A stretch of 34,123 bases of DNA from a bacterium (lineage in GTDB: Bacteria > Bacteroidota > Bacteroidia > NS11-12g > UBA955): the NCBI GenBank assembly GCA_029945665.1, contig JAQSCZ010000094.1:76574-110696 (forward strand), in the 5' to 3' direction. The notes under the pieces are model-generated. The model was not told the origin of the DNA. It saw nothing but the letters and a program-made list of their open reading frames with translations, and ran no database searches. Below are positions 16,970-25,772 of this stretch, one piece after another; positions within the stretch are counted from its first letter, which is position 1, and the number at the start of each line of letters is the position of its first letter. The position numbers were made by a program, and so were the translations under genes.

Positions 16970-17665
16970 ATGAGTAAAAGAATACTATTGGTAGAAGATG
17001 AACACAGCTTATTGGATTTGGTTAAGCTTAACCTTGAATTGGATGGCAATAAAGTTGTGGGGGTTAGAGACGGTATTGAAGCGATTAAGCGATTCAAAGA
17101 CGAGCAGTTTGATTTAGTTGTATTAGACATCATGATACCCGGTATTGATGGACTCAATGTATGTGAAAATATTAGACTAAAAAACACCGAAGTGCCTATC
17201 CTATTTCTATCTGCCAAAAATTCGGCAGAAGATAGAATTGCTGGCCTTAAAAAAGGCGCTGACGACTACTTAACGAAACCATTTAATCTTGAAGAACTAC
17301 AATTGCGTGTTCAAAATCTATTGGCTCGCAAAGGAAATGCAGCCGCTAATGTTAGCCATTCTATTAAAGATTTTACATTTGGTGCCAATTACGTAAACTT
17401 CGAAACCTATGAAGCCAGAACGCAAAACAGCAAGTTTACACTTACAAAAAAAGAAGCTTTGCTGCTTAAGTTATTAATAGAGCATAAAAACGAAGTGGTG
17501 AGCCGTGAAAAAATTCTTCAAACAGTATGGGGCTATGCAGTCTATCCTTCAACCAGAACCATTGATAATTTTATTCTTTCATTCAGAAAATACTTTGAAT
17601 CAGACCCTAAAAACCCACAATATATAAATGCCATTAGAGGCGTTGGCTATCGTTTTGAAATTTAA
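16970..17665 (+). CDS. OmpR/PhoB-family response regulator
   Basis: The 231-residue protein has a receiver domain (Glu9 and Asp10 in LLVEDE, phospho-acceptor Asp53 in VVLDIMIPG, Lys near residue 103 in YLTKPF). A C-terminal winged-helix domain follows, ending with the typical GVGYRFEI. It pairs with the kinase gene four bases upstream. The heme-uptake operon begins 110 bases downstream on the same strand, so control of that operon is plausible but unproven. OmpR-type proteins usually bind direct repeats. Confidence 0.94.
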   Translation: MSKRILLVEDEHSLLDLVKLNLELDGNKVVGVRDGIEAIKRFKDEQFDLVVLDIMIPGIDGLNVCENIRLKNTEVPILFLSAKNSAEDRIAGLKKGADDYLTKPFNLEELQLRVQNLLARKGNAAANVSHSIKDFTFGANYVNFETYEARTQNSKFTLTKKEALLLKLLIEHKNEVVSREKILQTVWGYAVYPSTRTIDNFILSFRKYFESDPKNPQYINAIRGVGYRFEI

Positions 17666-17680
17666 AAATTTAATACTTCT

Positions 17681-17692
17681 TGACAATTGTCA
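17681..17692. promoter_or_regulatory. Perfect 12-bp palindrome upstream of the heme-uptake operon
   Basis: TGACAATTGTCA is a perfect palindrome 16 bases after the regulator's stop and 51 bases before the -7 element of the next operon. It is a good candidate for a dimeric regulator site. It does not match the GATAAT-type Fur box. Confidence 0.4.
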
Positions 17693-17743
17693 TTTTTATG
17701 TCAATATCCCGACCCGAGTTCTGTTAAAATAGTAGTAATGACG

Positions 17744-17751
17744 TAATTTTG
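17744..17751 (+). promoter_or_regulatory. Predicted -7 element of the heme-uptake operon
   Basis: TAATTTTG exactly matches TAnnTTTG. The ATG of the first gene follows 24 bases later. The element contains the TTG at 17,749, so that codon cannot be a usable start for a transcript made here. No TTG element is seen at the normal upstream spacing. Confidence 0.5.
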
Positions 17752-17775
17752 CACCACTATATAAAAATCAGTATA

Positions 17776-19035
17776 ATGAAACAAAAATTAATAATTTTCT
17801 TACTTGTTGTTTGCTCAACAAAACTATTTTCACAATGTGTCACCTCAGATAGCACTGTAATGGGACCAGCTTACGCTAACGACGTCTTTTATTCACTGCA
17901 AAACGGCACTGTTAAAACGGAATCGAATAACAATTGGAACCTCGCCTTCTCGGTGCAAGGCAGTCAATTCCCTCTGAAACCAGAAACAGGTGTCGCTATA
18001 AGAGTAAACAGTGTAAAAGGCAATACACTTGTAAAATTAAACGGCGCTAATACAGCCAATTGGAGAAAAATTGACACAACTGGCCTATTTACACTACCTG
18101 AAAGACTAGATTCTTTCAAAACTTGGGATATCAGTGCATTCACCAAAGGCTACAACTATACAAAAGCGCCTTTCAATTTTATATGGGGCAATTACAATAA
18201 CACGACCCATGATGTCGAAGGCAATAACGTTTTTGTGCTTTACAATAAAAATGCTGGCATGTATAAAAAAATATTTATCAAATCTCTGGGTTACGATACA
18301 TTATGGAATGTCATTATTTCTAATATTGACAACAGCGATTCCACTAATTTAATTTTTAGTAAAGGTCAATACCCTAACCGCTTGTTTGTATACTACGACC
18401 TAATCAATAAGCAGTTAATAAACAGAGAACCTGCCAAAAACACTTGGGATTTAGTTTGGACCAGATATAAAGATGTAGTTACAATTTTCAACGTAACAGC
18501 ACCCTATCCTGTTACTGGTGTGCTTTCAAATAAAAACACCAAAATTGCAAAAAACCTAGGTAAAAAATGTAACGAAATATGGTTAACAAATGTTAACGCA
18601 CCATTTATTTCAGACATAGACAACATTGGATGGGATTGGAAAATAGCGCCTCAAGGCCCAGGCCCATTTGTTATTGTAGATACCTTTGTATACTTTATCA
18701 AGAACATTGCTAACAAAGACTATAAAGTGTCTTTCAACGGCTTCATTGGTTCTTCTGCAGGTAAAAGTTATTTTTCTGTAACACCAGTCAGTGCCTCTTT
18801 AAAAAACATCAATAACAATGTTAGCAATATTTATCCGAATCCAGCAAATGGCTCAGTTAATATTAGCAGCAATGAAACAATTTCAAACATCGAACTAATT
18901 GATATCACAGGCGCCTCAACAAAGCTTATAGCAAACAACAACATGATAGACATTTCAAACTTGGCTAGCGGTATTTACATTTTAAATATCCAAACCAAGT
19001 CAGGCATTTCATCGCATAAACTAGTAAAAGAATAA
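17776..19035 (+). CDS. T9SS-exported protein with two HmuY-like repeats
   Basis: With ATG at 17,776 the protein has 419 residues and a signal peptide ending near LFSQC. Two segments show the HmuY-like pattern of a YxL strand followed by W-D/N-L and an aromatic residue: VFYSLQNG with NNWNLAFS, then VYYDLINKQ with NTWDLVWTRYK. The last 69 residues (from NIYPNPANG to SSHKLVKE, with ASGIYILNI) form a type A T9SS sorting domain, so the protein should reach the cell surface or be released. HmuY is the heme-binding protein of Porphyromonas gingivalis. Binding of heme is inferred from this and from the receptor next door. It is paralogous to the lipoprotein at 21,065. Confidence 0.78.
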   Translation: MKQKLIIFLLVVCSTKLFSQCVTSDSTVMGPAYANDVFYSLQNGTVKTESNNNWNLAFSVQGSQFPLKPETGVAIRVNSVKGNTLVKLNGANTANWRKIDTTGLFTLPERLDSFKTWDISAFTKGYNYTKAPFNFIWGNYNNTTHDVEGNNVFVLYNKNAGMYKKIFIKSLGYDTLWNVIISNIDNSDSTNLIFSKGQYPNRLFVYYDLINKQLINREPAKNTWDLVWTRYKDVVTIFNVTAPYPVTGVLSNKNTKIAKNLGKKCNEIWLTNVNAPFISDIDNIGWDWKIAPQGPGPFVIVDTFVYFIKNIANKDYKVSFNGFIGSSAGKSYFSVTPVSASLKNINNNVSNIYPNPANGSVNISSNETISNIELIDITGASTKLIANNNMIDISNLASGIYILNIQTKSGISSHKLVKE

Positions 19036-19039
19036 TTCT

Positions 19040-21061
19040 TTGACCCGTTTTACAACATATCTATTTCTGTCTTTTGCATTGTTATTTTATAACAATGCAA
19101 AAGCGCAGATTGATGATACAGCTGTATTACAACTGGTTGTATTTACGGGCGAAATTGCCCCTACTACTTCTTCAAAAACTGTACAGAATGTGAAAATAAT
19201 CACATTCAAAAACATTGAGAGACAAGGCGCAATTAATTTACGAGATGTGCTTATTAAAGAGCTTAATATTCGAATCGACAACGATAATATCCTTGGCAGT
19301 TCAATGAGTTTGCAAGGTATTAGTGGCCAAAATATAAAGATACTATTAGATGGTGTTCCAATGATTGGCCGAGAGAATGGCAATATCGACTTGAGTCAAA
19401 TTAACCTGACGAATATCGACCGAATAGAAATTATTGAAGGACCCCTTTCTGTAATTTATGGAACCGATGCTTTAGGAGGTGTTATTAATTTAATTTCTAA
19501 AAAGGTTCTGCTAAGTAAAGAAAAACAGTCGCAATTAAGTGGCAACACTTATTACGAAAGCATAGGCCAATACAATATCGGTGGCGGAGGTGTTGTTAAT
19601 GTGAACAAATTGATGGATTTTTCGGCCAATGTTAATCGCAATTTTTTTGCAGGCTATAATCCCGACAAAAACAGCAGAACAATGCTTTGGAAACCTAAGC
19701 AACAAGTATTTGGCAATTTTAGTATTTTAAACGAAAAAGGAAAACTTAGAATTCGTTTCAAAACAGATATTTTCAATGAGAAAATTGAGAACAAAGGAGA
19801 ACCAGTGATTAACCATGTTGAGGCTTATGCAAAAGACCAATATTATATCACTAACAGGATGATAAGCTCATTAAGTCTCGATTATAAAAGAGACTCCAAC
19901 ACCTATGAGAATCTACTTACCTCATTTAGTTTTTACAGCAGGGATATGATTACCTATCTCAAAGACCTTGTGGATCCTGGATTACCTCCTACCCTAGTTG
20001 ACAATAAAGAATCACAGAGCAGAAACTACTTTCTTAATTTCATGACCAGAGGTAGTTATAACAAACAATACAATAAAAATTTTAACTATCAATATGGGTT
20101 TGATATTAATCTAAACAGTGCCTTTGGAACCAGAATAGAAAATGATAAAGGCAAAATGAATGATTATGCAGCATTTGCCTGTGTAGAAATTAAACACCTT
20201 AAAAACTTTAATATTAAACCAGGTGTGAGGGCCACTTACAATTCCCGCTACCCTGCTCCATTTATTCCATCCATTCAAGTACAATATGCTGGAGTTAAAA
20301 ATCTAACAGTTCGCTACTCGTATGGCAAAGGATTTAGAGCACCTTCGTTAAAAGAATTGTATCTTAATTTTGTAGACTACAATCACAATATACAAGGAAA
20401 CACAGAGCTAAAATCAGAAATATCAAACAATCACAATTTCACATTGCGATATAAAATAAAATTAAACAGAAGAGCGCAAATATTTCTAGACAACGGCAAT
20501 TTCTATAACCATATTTACAATCAAATTTCACTGGTTTCTCTTAATGCGAATATCAATGAATACACATACATGAACATCGACAATTTCAAATCTATTGGCA
20601 CCAATTTCAATGCGTCTTTGCAGTATAAAAATTTGAATATTTCCTCAGGATTTGCACTAACAGGAATTTACAACAATGCCTTTAAATATGTGAATGAGTA
20701 TAAATACAATTATTCACCTGAAATTCGTTCCCAAGTTTCATATGGCATAGGCAAAAAAAACATAAAATCGAGAACAACGCTTTCCCTTTTTTATAAATAC
20801 AATGGCAAACGCATAGGCTATTCACTGAGTGACACCCGCGCAGTGGTTCAGACAAAAATAATGGATTACTCCATGTTGGATTTTACAATTAATCAGCCAC
20901 TATACAAAAAGAAATTTAATCTTACAGTAGGTTGCAAAAACATTTTCAATGTTACCAATATTAATTCAACAGGAAGTTTAACCTTCCACTCTTCAGGCTC
21001 TAATTCAATGCCAGTATCCATCGGGCGATCACTCTTCTTTCAGCTCAATTTTATACTCTAA
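19040..21061 (+). CDS. TonB-dependent outer-membrane receptor, probable heme receptor
   Basis: The 673-residue protein starts with TTG four bases after the previous stop. It has a signal peptide ending near AKAQ and a plug domain with VLIKELNIRI and the EIIEGPLSVIYGTDALGGVINLI block (given in part). A 22-strand-type barrel follows, ending in an aromatic-rich terminus. It lacks the carboxypeptidase-like N-terminal domain of SusC receptors. FRAP (residues 432-435), a histidine at 449 and GNTEL (453-457) reproduce the FRAP-His-NPxL arrangement described for heme receptors such as HemR and HmuR. Heme is therefore the leading substrate; other iron complexes remain possible. Confidence 0.9.
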   Translation: MTRFTTYLFLSFALLFYNNAKAQIDDTAVLQLVVFTGEIAPTTSSKTVQNVKIITFKNIERQGAINLRDVLIKELNIRIDNDNILGSSMSLQGISGQNIKILLDGVPMIGRENGNIDLSQINLTNIDRIEIIEGPLSVIYGTDALGGVINLISKKVLLSKEKQSQLSGNTYYESIGQYNIGGGGVVNVNKLMDFSANVNRNFFAGYNPDKNSRTMLWKPKQQVFGNFSILNEKGKLRIRFKTDIFNEKIENKGEPVINHVEAYAKDQYYITNRMISSLSLDYKRDSNTYENLLTSFSFYSRDMITYLKDLVDPGLPPTLVDNKESQSRNYFLNFMTRGSYNKQYNKNFNYQYGFDINLNSAFGTRIENDKGKMNDYAAFACVEIKHLKNFNIKPGVRATYNSRYPAPFIPSIQVQYAGVKNLTVRYSYGKGFRAPSLKELYLNFVDYNHNIQGNTELKSEISNNHNFTLRYKIKLNRRAQIFLDNGNFYNHIYNQISLVSLNANINEYTYMNIDNFKSIGTNFNASLQYKNLNISSGFALTGIYNNAFKYVNEYKYNYSPEIRSQVSYGIGKKNIKSRTTLSLFYKYNGKRIGYSLSDTRAVVQTKIMDYSMLDFTINQPLYKKKFNLTVGCKNIFNVTNINSTGSLTFHSSGSNSMPVSIGRSLFFQLNFIL

Positions 21062-21064
21062 AAA

Positions 21065-22099
21065 ATGAAATACACTCTAGGCTTATTATTGCTCGTCTTA
21101 TTAGGCACATCCTGCTTTAAAAAAGATGATGCAGTAACCTTACCTCCTGGCTATACTGAAATAAGTTCGTGCTTTATGGGGACCGATGCAGATCATTATT
21201 CGAAACAAATGTACTTTGATTTGAGTACTAATAAATTTTACGAAAATCAATTACAAGATTGGGACATTTGTTTTCAGTCTTCAGATGATGGATTTGGTGT
21301 TTTTATCAATGGAGGCAACGGTATTACAGTTAGAAAAGCGGAACTTTACAATTTAAACGAGTCGAAAACTAATGATGTCGACAATTATATTTTGCTTCAA
21401 AACGAATTGGTTGATGCAAGCAATGGAAATCCAGATCAAAGTGCCATGGGTGATTGGAAAACCTATAAAAAACCTTCAGGTACGGGCGATACAATTCATG
21501 GTATTTATTTTATCGAACTTGGGTATATTACTAGTCGCGATAGATTTAAAAAATTACAAATAATAAGCGTTAATGACTCTTTTTTTAATGTTAAAATATG
21601 TGCGTTGGATTCAAACAACGCGTCAATCATAAAAATACCGAAAAACAAAACACAAAATTTTACTTATTACAGTTTTAAAAACAAAGGCAGTATCGTTAAT
21701 TTAGCCGAGCCTCCTAAAAATGAATGGGATTTTGTATTTACTAAATATAGAACCACTATCCCCAATCCTCCAACAACCATATTGTACACTTTAACAGGTG
21801 TTTTAAACAATCCAAACAACGTGGCAGTTTATATGGAAAAAGTTGTTAAGTTCGATGATATAAATGCCAATTCAATTAGCAATCTTAATTTCAATACAGA
21901 CCGCGATGCCATTGGTTACGACAATTGGAAAACATTCGATTATATCAATGGTGCTAAAGGCAGATATACAGTGCACCCTGAAATCACCTACATTATTCGC
22001 GATACAGACAATAAATTTTACAAATTGCGTTTTCTCGATTTCTATGACAAGGCTGATAGAACCGGTAATCCTAAATTCGAATTCATACGAATTAAATAA
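21065..22099 (+). CDS. HmuY-like surface lipoprotein
   Basis: The 344-residue protein has a lipoprotein signal with Cys17 (LLGTSCFKKDD), so it is lipid-anchored, possibly at the cell surface. The first repeat reads MYFDLSTNKF, then QDWDICF and INGGNGI, close to the HmuY pattern. A second repeat reads FTYYSFKNKG, then NEWDFVFTKYR, then LTGVLNN. The second repeat aligns with the matching part of the protein at 17,776 (NTWDLVWTRYK, then VTGVLSN), so the two are paralogues. It lies three bases after the TonB receptor. The expected role is to capture heme and pass it to the receptor. Ligand residues are not identified. Confidence 0.82.
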   Translation: MKYTLGLLLLVLLGTSCFKKDDAVTLPPGYTEISSCFMGTDADHYSKQMYFDLSTNKFYENQLQDWDICFQSSDDGFGVFINGGNGITVRKAELYNLNESKTNDVDNYILLQNELVDASNGNPDQSAMGDWKTYKKPSGTGDTIHGIYFIELGYITSRDRFKKLQIISVNDSFFNVKICALDSNNASIIKIPKNKTQNFTYYSFKNKGSIVNLAEPPKNEWDFVFTKYRTTIPNPPTTILYTLTGVLNNPNNVAVYMEKVVKFDDINANSISNLNFNTDRDAIGYDNWKTFDYINGAKGRYTVHPEITYIIRDTDNKFYKLRFLDFYDKADRTGNPKFEFIRIK

Positions 22100-22117
22100 G
22101 CATTAATATCGCGTTTA

Positions 22118-22597
22118 ATGGATTGGAGTATTGATACGAAATGGCAACAAAAAGCCAAGGAAAAAAGGAAAACGTACCAACGCTATTTAAATACTGCTAA
22201 ACCTGCTGAAATTATCAAACAATTGCCCATTCTTCACGATGAAGCCTTTGCTAAAATAAATTGCTTAGATTGTGCCAATTGTTGCAAAAACCACAGTCCT
22301 ACGTTTAAGAGCACCGACTTAAAGCGCATTAGTAAACACCTTAGAATTAAAGAAACGGATTTAATCGAACAATATTTAAAACTAGATGAGGACAATGATT
22401 TTGTTTTAAAACAATCACCCTGCACTTTTTTAAATTCAGATAATACTTGTAAAATATATGAAGTGCGTCCATCCGACTGCGCACGTTATCCTTACACCGA
22501 TGAGGATGTATTTATAAAAAGAAAAAATCTGACCCTTACCAATTCTAGTGTTTGCCCTGCAGTGCACTACATACTTGAAAAACTAACCACTTTATAA
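22118..22597 (+). CDS. YkgJ-family CxxCC cysteine-cluster protein
   Basis: The 159-residue cytoplasmic protein carries the cluster CLDCANCC (Cys49, 52, 55, 56) and later cysteines in SPCTFL, DNTCKIY, PSDCARYP and SVCPAVH. This is the YkgJ / zinc- or iron-chelating CxxCC family, whose biochemical function is not established. It follows the HmuY-like lipoprotein by 18 bases and probably belongs to the same operon. A metal link to the uptake genes is only inference. Its stop is one base from the stop of the convergent gene. Confidence 0.85.
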   Translation: MDWSIDTKWQQKAKEKRKTYQRYLNTAKPAEIIKQLPILHDEAFAKINCLDCANCCKNHSPTFKSTDLKRISKHLRIKETDLIEQYLKLDEDNDFVLKQSPCTFLNSDNTCKIYEVRPSDCARYPYTDEDVFIKRKNLTLTNSSVCPAVHYILEKLTTL

Positions 22598-22598
22598 T

Positions 22599-24560
22599 TT
22601 ATTTTACAATAAATTTTTGTGTGCTTACTTGATCCCCCTGGGTTACAACTATGCTATACATGCCCGAAGATAATTGTTCTAAATTAAATGCCGTAAATAA
22701 AGCACTTACTTCTTTCATGAAAACTTGTTTTCCTGCAGCATCGAAAATCGCAATTTGCGAAGTTACATTGTTGATATAATCAATAGAAAAATTTGTTATT
22801 GCATCTGATGGATTTGGAAAAACGCGTATCTGAATTGGGGCATCTCCTTGATTGAAAACTGAAGGCACATCCATTGAAAAAGTGGTATAGAAATTATGCA
22901 TTATTTTAGTACCGAAATCTGCACCAAAATTTTTCAATACAGCGTTGGTTATTCCATTCCTTATAACAATTGAACCATTGCCGTCGGTAGAATTCGCCCA
23001 CCAACTTAAACCATCTTTGTTCAATGGATTATTAGCAGGTCCAGGACCGTCATCAAACAATTCAAATTTATAGCAAATATTATTTTCTAATTGCACTGTA
23101 TCGCGGTAAACTTTGTTGTTCACTAAATTATCTTTAAACTTAACAATGTTACCCTTGGAATCTGTAATTCTATAGTAGTTTTCGCTAGCGGCATTGTTTG
23201 TGCTTAGTACCACGATTATTTTATTAGGCCAAGTTACTGTATTCGTAATTTTCGAATACATCACGTTATTTTCGTCGTTTTCATCCGTTTGGTTATTGAC
23301 CTTTAATATTTTTGCATAAAACGTATTCCCCGGTCCGCTCCAATCGTATATAGCTTCTAAATTAACGGCACTGTCTTGCATAGAGGGAATATTGCATTGC
23401 ACTTCTATGTATTGAATTTTACCACCTAACTTCCCGTATTCAAAATAAATCTTGCGAATGGTTTCGGTCCCCATATTTTTTATCCGAATGATAGGTGCCC
23501 CACACTCCGGATTTAAACGCAAATAATCCAAATGCGAAGAAGGAGCAAGAATATCATCAATAGCCGCATCTATTACTTTTCTATTGTCCTTAAAATACAT
23601 AGCATACGCACTGATATAATAATTGGCACTACTGCCAGCCGTATTGGTATAATCTTCCATATTCAATGAATACGTATGTTGTGAATTTTCACTTAATTTC
23701 AAATCGAAATCAGCAGGTTTTACTGGAGCACCTGGACACCAACCTGCCCTATCATATAGCCATGTACCTGCTTGCGGATACAAAGAATTTAAACCACAAT
23801 CGCTTCTCCAAACATGTCTACTATTTGTTGTATTATTATCGATACTAATGGTTCTCACTTTATCGCAAAACTCCGAACAATTTTCGGTTGTATTAAAACC
23901 ATGCCCAGTTTGAATGGTTTTAAAACGCACCATATCTGCTCCACTTTTTACTGTAAAATTTTTATCTGGCAAAGCATTTTTGAAAGGGCTATTGATATTA
24001 CCATAAGGAGCCGAAACTTCAAAAAATCGGGTAACTCCTTTTGGCTCCAAAACAGGTGTTCCTTCAATGCATTTAAAATCGAGGGTAACTGTCCAACCTC
24101 TATCATTGTTAGCTTCATAACCTGTATGCTTATAAATAATTTCTAAAGAATCGTGCAATAGAAATGCATAATCGGTAAGATCGTAATACCAACCATGCTT
24201 CCAATTACTGGCGGCATTCCATTGGTTGCCATAAGGCGTAATAAAACGACTTAATTCATAGTATAAGCTATCGCACTTAACACCACCTTTGCGACCTAAG
24301 TATATACTGTTGATATAATCCCATTCGCCACAATTCAAACCTGGGGCACAACCGAATTCCATGTATAAGTATACTTTGCGATATTTTATACTATCTGCTG
24401 GAAATACACCCCAAGCTGGATAGGTCGTAGAACCTATACTAGGATTAGTTTTAATAACCACTTTGCTATGCGTAATTACTCGGGTGGTATCACCCTTTGA
24501 CGCAAACAAGGTATTCATGAAACAGATTACGAAAAGAATAAGTGTAAATTTTTTATACAT
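22599..24560 (-). CDS. PNGase F-like secreted enzyme with T9SS sorting domain
   Basis: The 653-residue protein has a signal peptide ending near LFASKG. It then has a region resembling peptide-N-glycosidase F, which releases N-glycans from glycoproteins. Matching blocks are CGEWDYINSIY (Trp80-Asp81), TGHGF (218-222), NCSEFC (227-232), SDCGLNSLYPQAGTW (253-267) and RAGWCPG (271-277). Asp81 and Glu230 could correspond to the catalytic Asp60 and Glu206 of PNGase F, but this needs an alignment. About 300 further residues precede a T9SS sorting domain (residues 578-653, from IRVFPNP to QKFIVK). Broader PHM-fold relatives are the alternative. Confidence 0.8.
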   Translation of the reverse strand: MYKKFTLILFVICFMNTLFASKGDTTRVITHSKVVIKTNPSIGSTTYPAWGVFPADSIKYRKVYLYMEFGCAPGLNCGEWDYINSIYLGRKGGVKCDSLYYELSRFITPYGNQWNAASNWKHGWYYDLTDYAFLLHDSLEIIYKHTGYEANNDRGWTVTLDFKCIEGTPVLEPKGVTRFFEVSAPYGNINSPFKNALPDKNFTVKSGADMVRFKTIQTGHGFNTTENCSEFCDKVRTISIDNNTTNSRHVWRSDCGLNSLYPQAGTWLYDRAGWCPGAPVKPADFDLKLSENSQHTYSLNMEDYTNTAGSSANYYISAYAMYFKDNRKVIDAAIDDILAPSSHLDYLRLNPECGAPIIRIKNMGTETIRKIYFEYGKLGGKIQYIEVQCNIPSMQDSAVNLEAIYDWSGPGNTFYAKILKVNNQTDENDENNVMYSKITNTVTWPNKIIVVLSTNNAASENYYRITDSKGNIVKFKDNLVNNKVYRDTVQLENNICYKFELFDDGPGPANNPLNKDGLSWWANSTDGNGSIVIRNGITNAVLKNFGADFGTKIMHNFYTTFSMDVPSVFNQGDAPIQIRVFPNPSDAITNFSIDYINNVTSQIAIFDAAGKQVFMKEVSALFTAFNLEQLSSGMYSIVVTQGDQVSTQKFIVK

Positions 24561-24579
24561 TTTGAAAAATTATTTATTA

Positions 24580-25026
24580 TTATTGATTGTTATAGATTGC
24601 AATTGTATAATCTCCTCTGTCTACCCAATGGGTAGTAGTTTTACGAACAAGTAATTTGAAGACTAGAATTGGAATGGCAATGGTGCTAAAAAAAACAAGA
24701 CCAACAGCAGTGAAAACAGGGTTTATACGCCTTTTTTGACCACGGAGTTTAACTTTGATGGATGAAATATTTTTTATGTTAAAAGTATCTAACCCAATTT
24801 CATTAAACCTATTAAGCAATAAAAACTGACTGTCATTTACAATGTATACTTTCGAATTAAAAATCTCTGATTCTCCGACCTTAAAATTAAACCGAGCATA
24901 ATTATTCACTGTATATGTTTGGCTATTGTTGAGTTTAACTTGAATAAATGGATTGCTCGCTTGTCCGAATATTGCATTCATAGTGCAAAAAAACAACACC
25001 GCTAAAATTACAATTGATTTATTCAT
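24580..25026 (-). CDS. Small membrane protein of unknown function (148 aa)
   Basis: No family recognised. With ATG at 25,026 the protein has 148 residues: an N-terminal signal-like helix (about 4-20), a polar region of some 80 residues likely to be beta-rich, one membrane helix (about 104-126), and a short charged tail. The start overlaps the DUF1684 stop by eight bases, so coupled translation is likely. An earlier in-frame TTG at 25,062 would hide the signal peptide. It lies 19 bases before the PNGase F-like gene. Confidence 0.7.
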   Translation of the reverse strand: MNKSIVILAVLFFCTMNAIFGQASNPFIQVKLNNSQTYTVNNYARFNFKVGESEIFNSKVYIVNDSQFLLLNRFNEIGLDTFNIKNISSIKVKLRGQKRRINPVFTAVGLVFFSTIAIPILVFKLLVRKTTTHWVDRGDYTIAIYNNQ

Positions 25027-25684
25027 ACAGCTTCTTTTCACCCGCATTAATTGGAATATCAAGTATATTCTCAGAAGGCACTAAAGGACAACTATAATCA
25101 TGGTTGTAATGACAATATGGGTTGTAGGCATAATTAAAATCCAATAACAACATCGTCTTTTCACCATGATAATCAATATCCATATACCGCCCACCACCAT
25201 AGCTTTCAATATTTGAAGTAGCATCTTTAAATGGCACAAATAAACTTTCTGGATTATTGATATTCTCTACATATCCATATAACATAGAATTTTTACCATC
25301 TTTTACAAAATTCAATTTGCAAAATTTGTAATATTCTGGAGCGCGAGAGTCTGTTGTTTTAAATATAACTTTCTCCGGTTTCAATAATTCTAGCTTAGCC
25401 TTGAAAATAAATGTGCTATCCGGCGGAAAATAATTTAAGCCTTTAAAACTTTCCACGTTGGCTTTCTCAATTATTCCATTTTTAACGGTTGATTCGTCTT
25501 TGTGCTTTCGCATGGCCTCCATGGCTTCACGATATGAAGAAAACACAGGAATTGAAGGCAGTTTTTCCTCAAGAACCAATGTGGAGTCTTTTCTAACTTC
25601 TTGATTTTTCATGGCATTATTGCATGAAAAAAAAACAGAAATAAGGCTAGTAAATAGAGTAAAATAAAGAAATAAACGCATCAA
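25019..25684 (-). CDS. DUF1684 lipoprotein
   Basis: The 221-residue protein has a lipoprotein signal (SVFFSCNN, Cys21) and the DUF1684 hallmarks: FPPDSTF, SLFVPFKDATSN, ESYGGGRYMDIDY, LLLDFNYAYNPYCHYN, DYSCPLVPSEN and a terminal INAGEKK. DUF1684 proteins are widespread but have no established function. Two ATG codons (25,684 and 25,681) are equivalent starts. It heads a - strand group with the 148-residue membrane protein and the PNGase F-like gene. Confidence 0.9.
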   Translation of the reverse strand: MMRLFLYFTLFTSLISVFFSCNNAMKNQEVRKDSTLVLEEKLPSIPVFSSYREAMEAMRKHKDESTVKNGIIEKANVESFKGLNYFPPDSTFIFKAKLELLKPEKVIFKTTDSRAPEYYKFCKLNFVKDGKNSMLYGYVENINNPESLFVPFKDATSNIESYGGGRYMDIDYHGEKTMLLLDFNYAYNPYCHYNHDYSCPLVPSENILDIPINAGEKKLYE

Positions 25685-25772
25685 TTAATTTTTAATTTTT
25701 TGTAATACAATAATACAAAGAAACTTTACAAAAATCAATTGATAAATTTAGAGCTTGCGATAAAAATTTAAT

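Noticed and set aside
17749-17775. TTG start for the T9SS HmuY-like protein
   Set aside because: It falls inside the predicted -7 promoter element and would precede the signal peptide by nine residues; ATG at 17,776 fits the signal peptide.
25027-25062. Upstream TTG start for the 148-residue membrane protein
   Set aside because: It would place charged residues in front of the signal-like helix; ATG at 25,026 overlaps the DUF1684 stop in a normal coupling arrangement.
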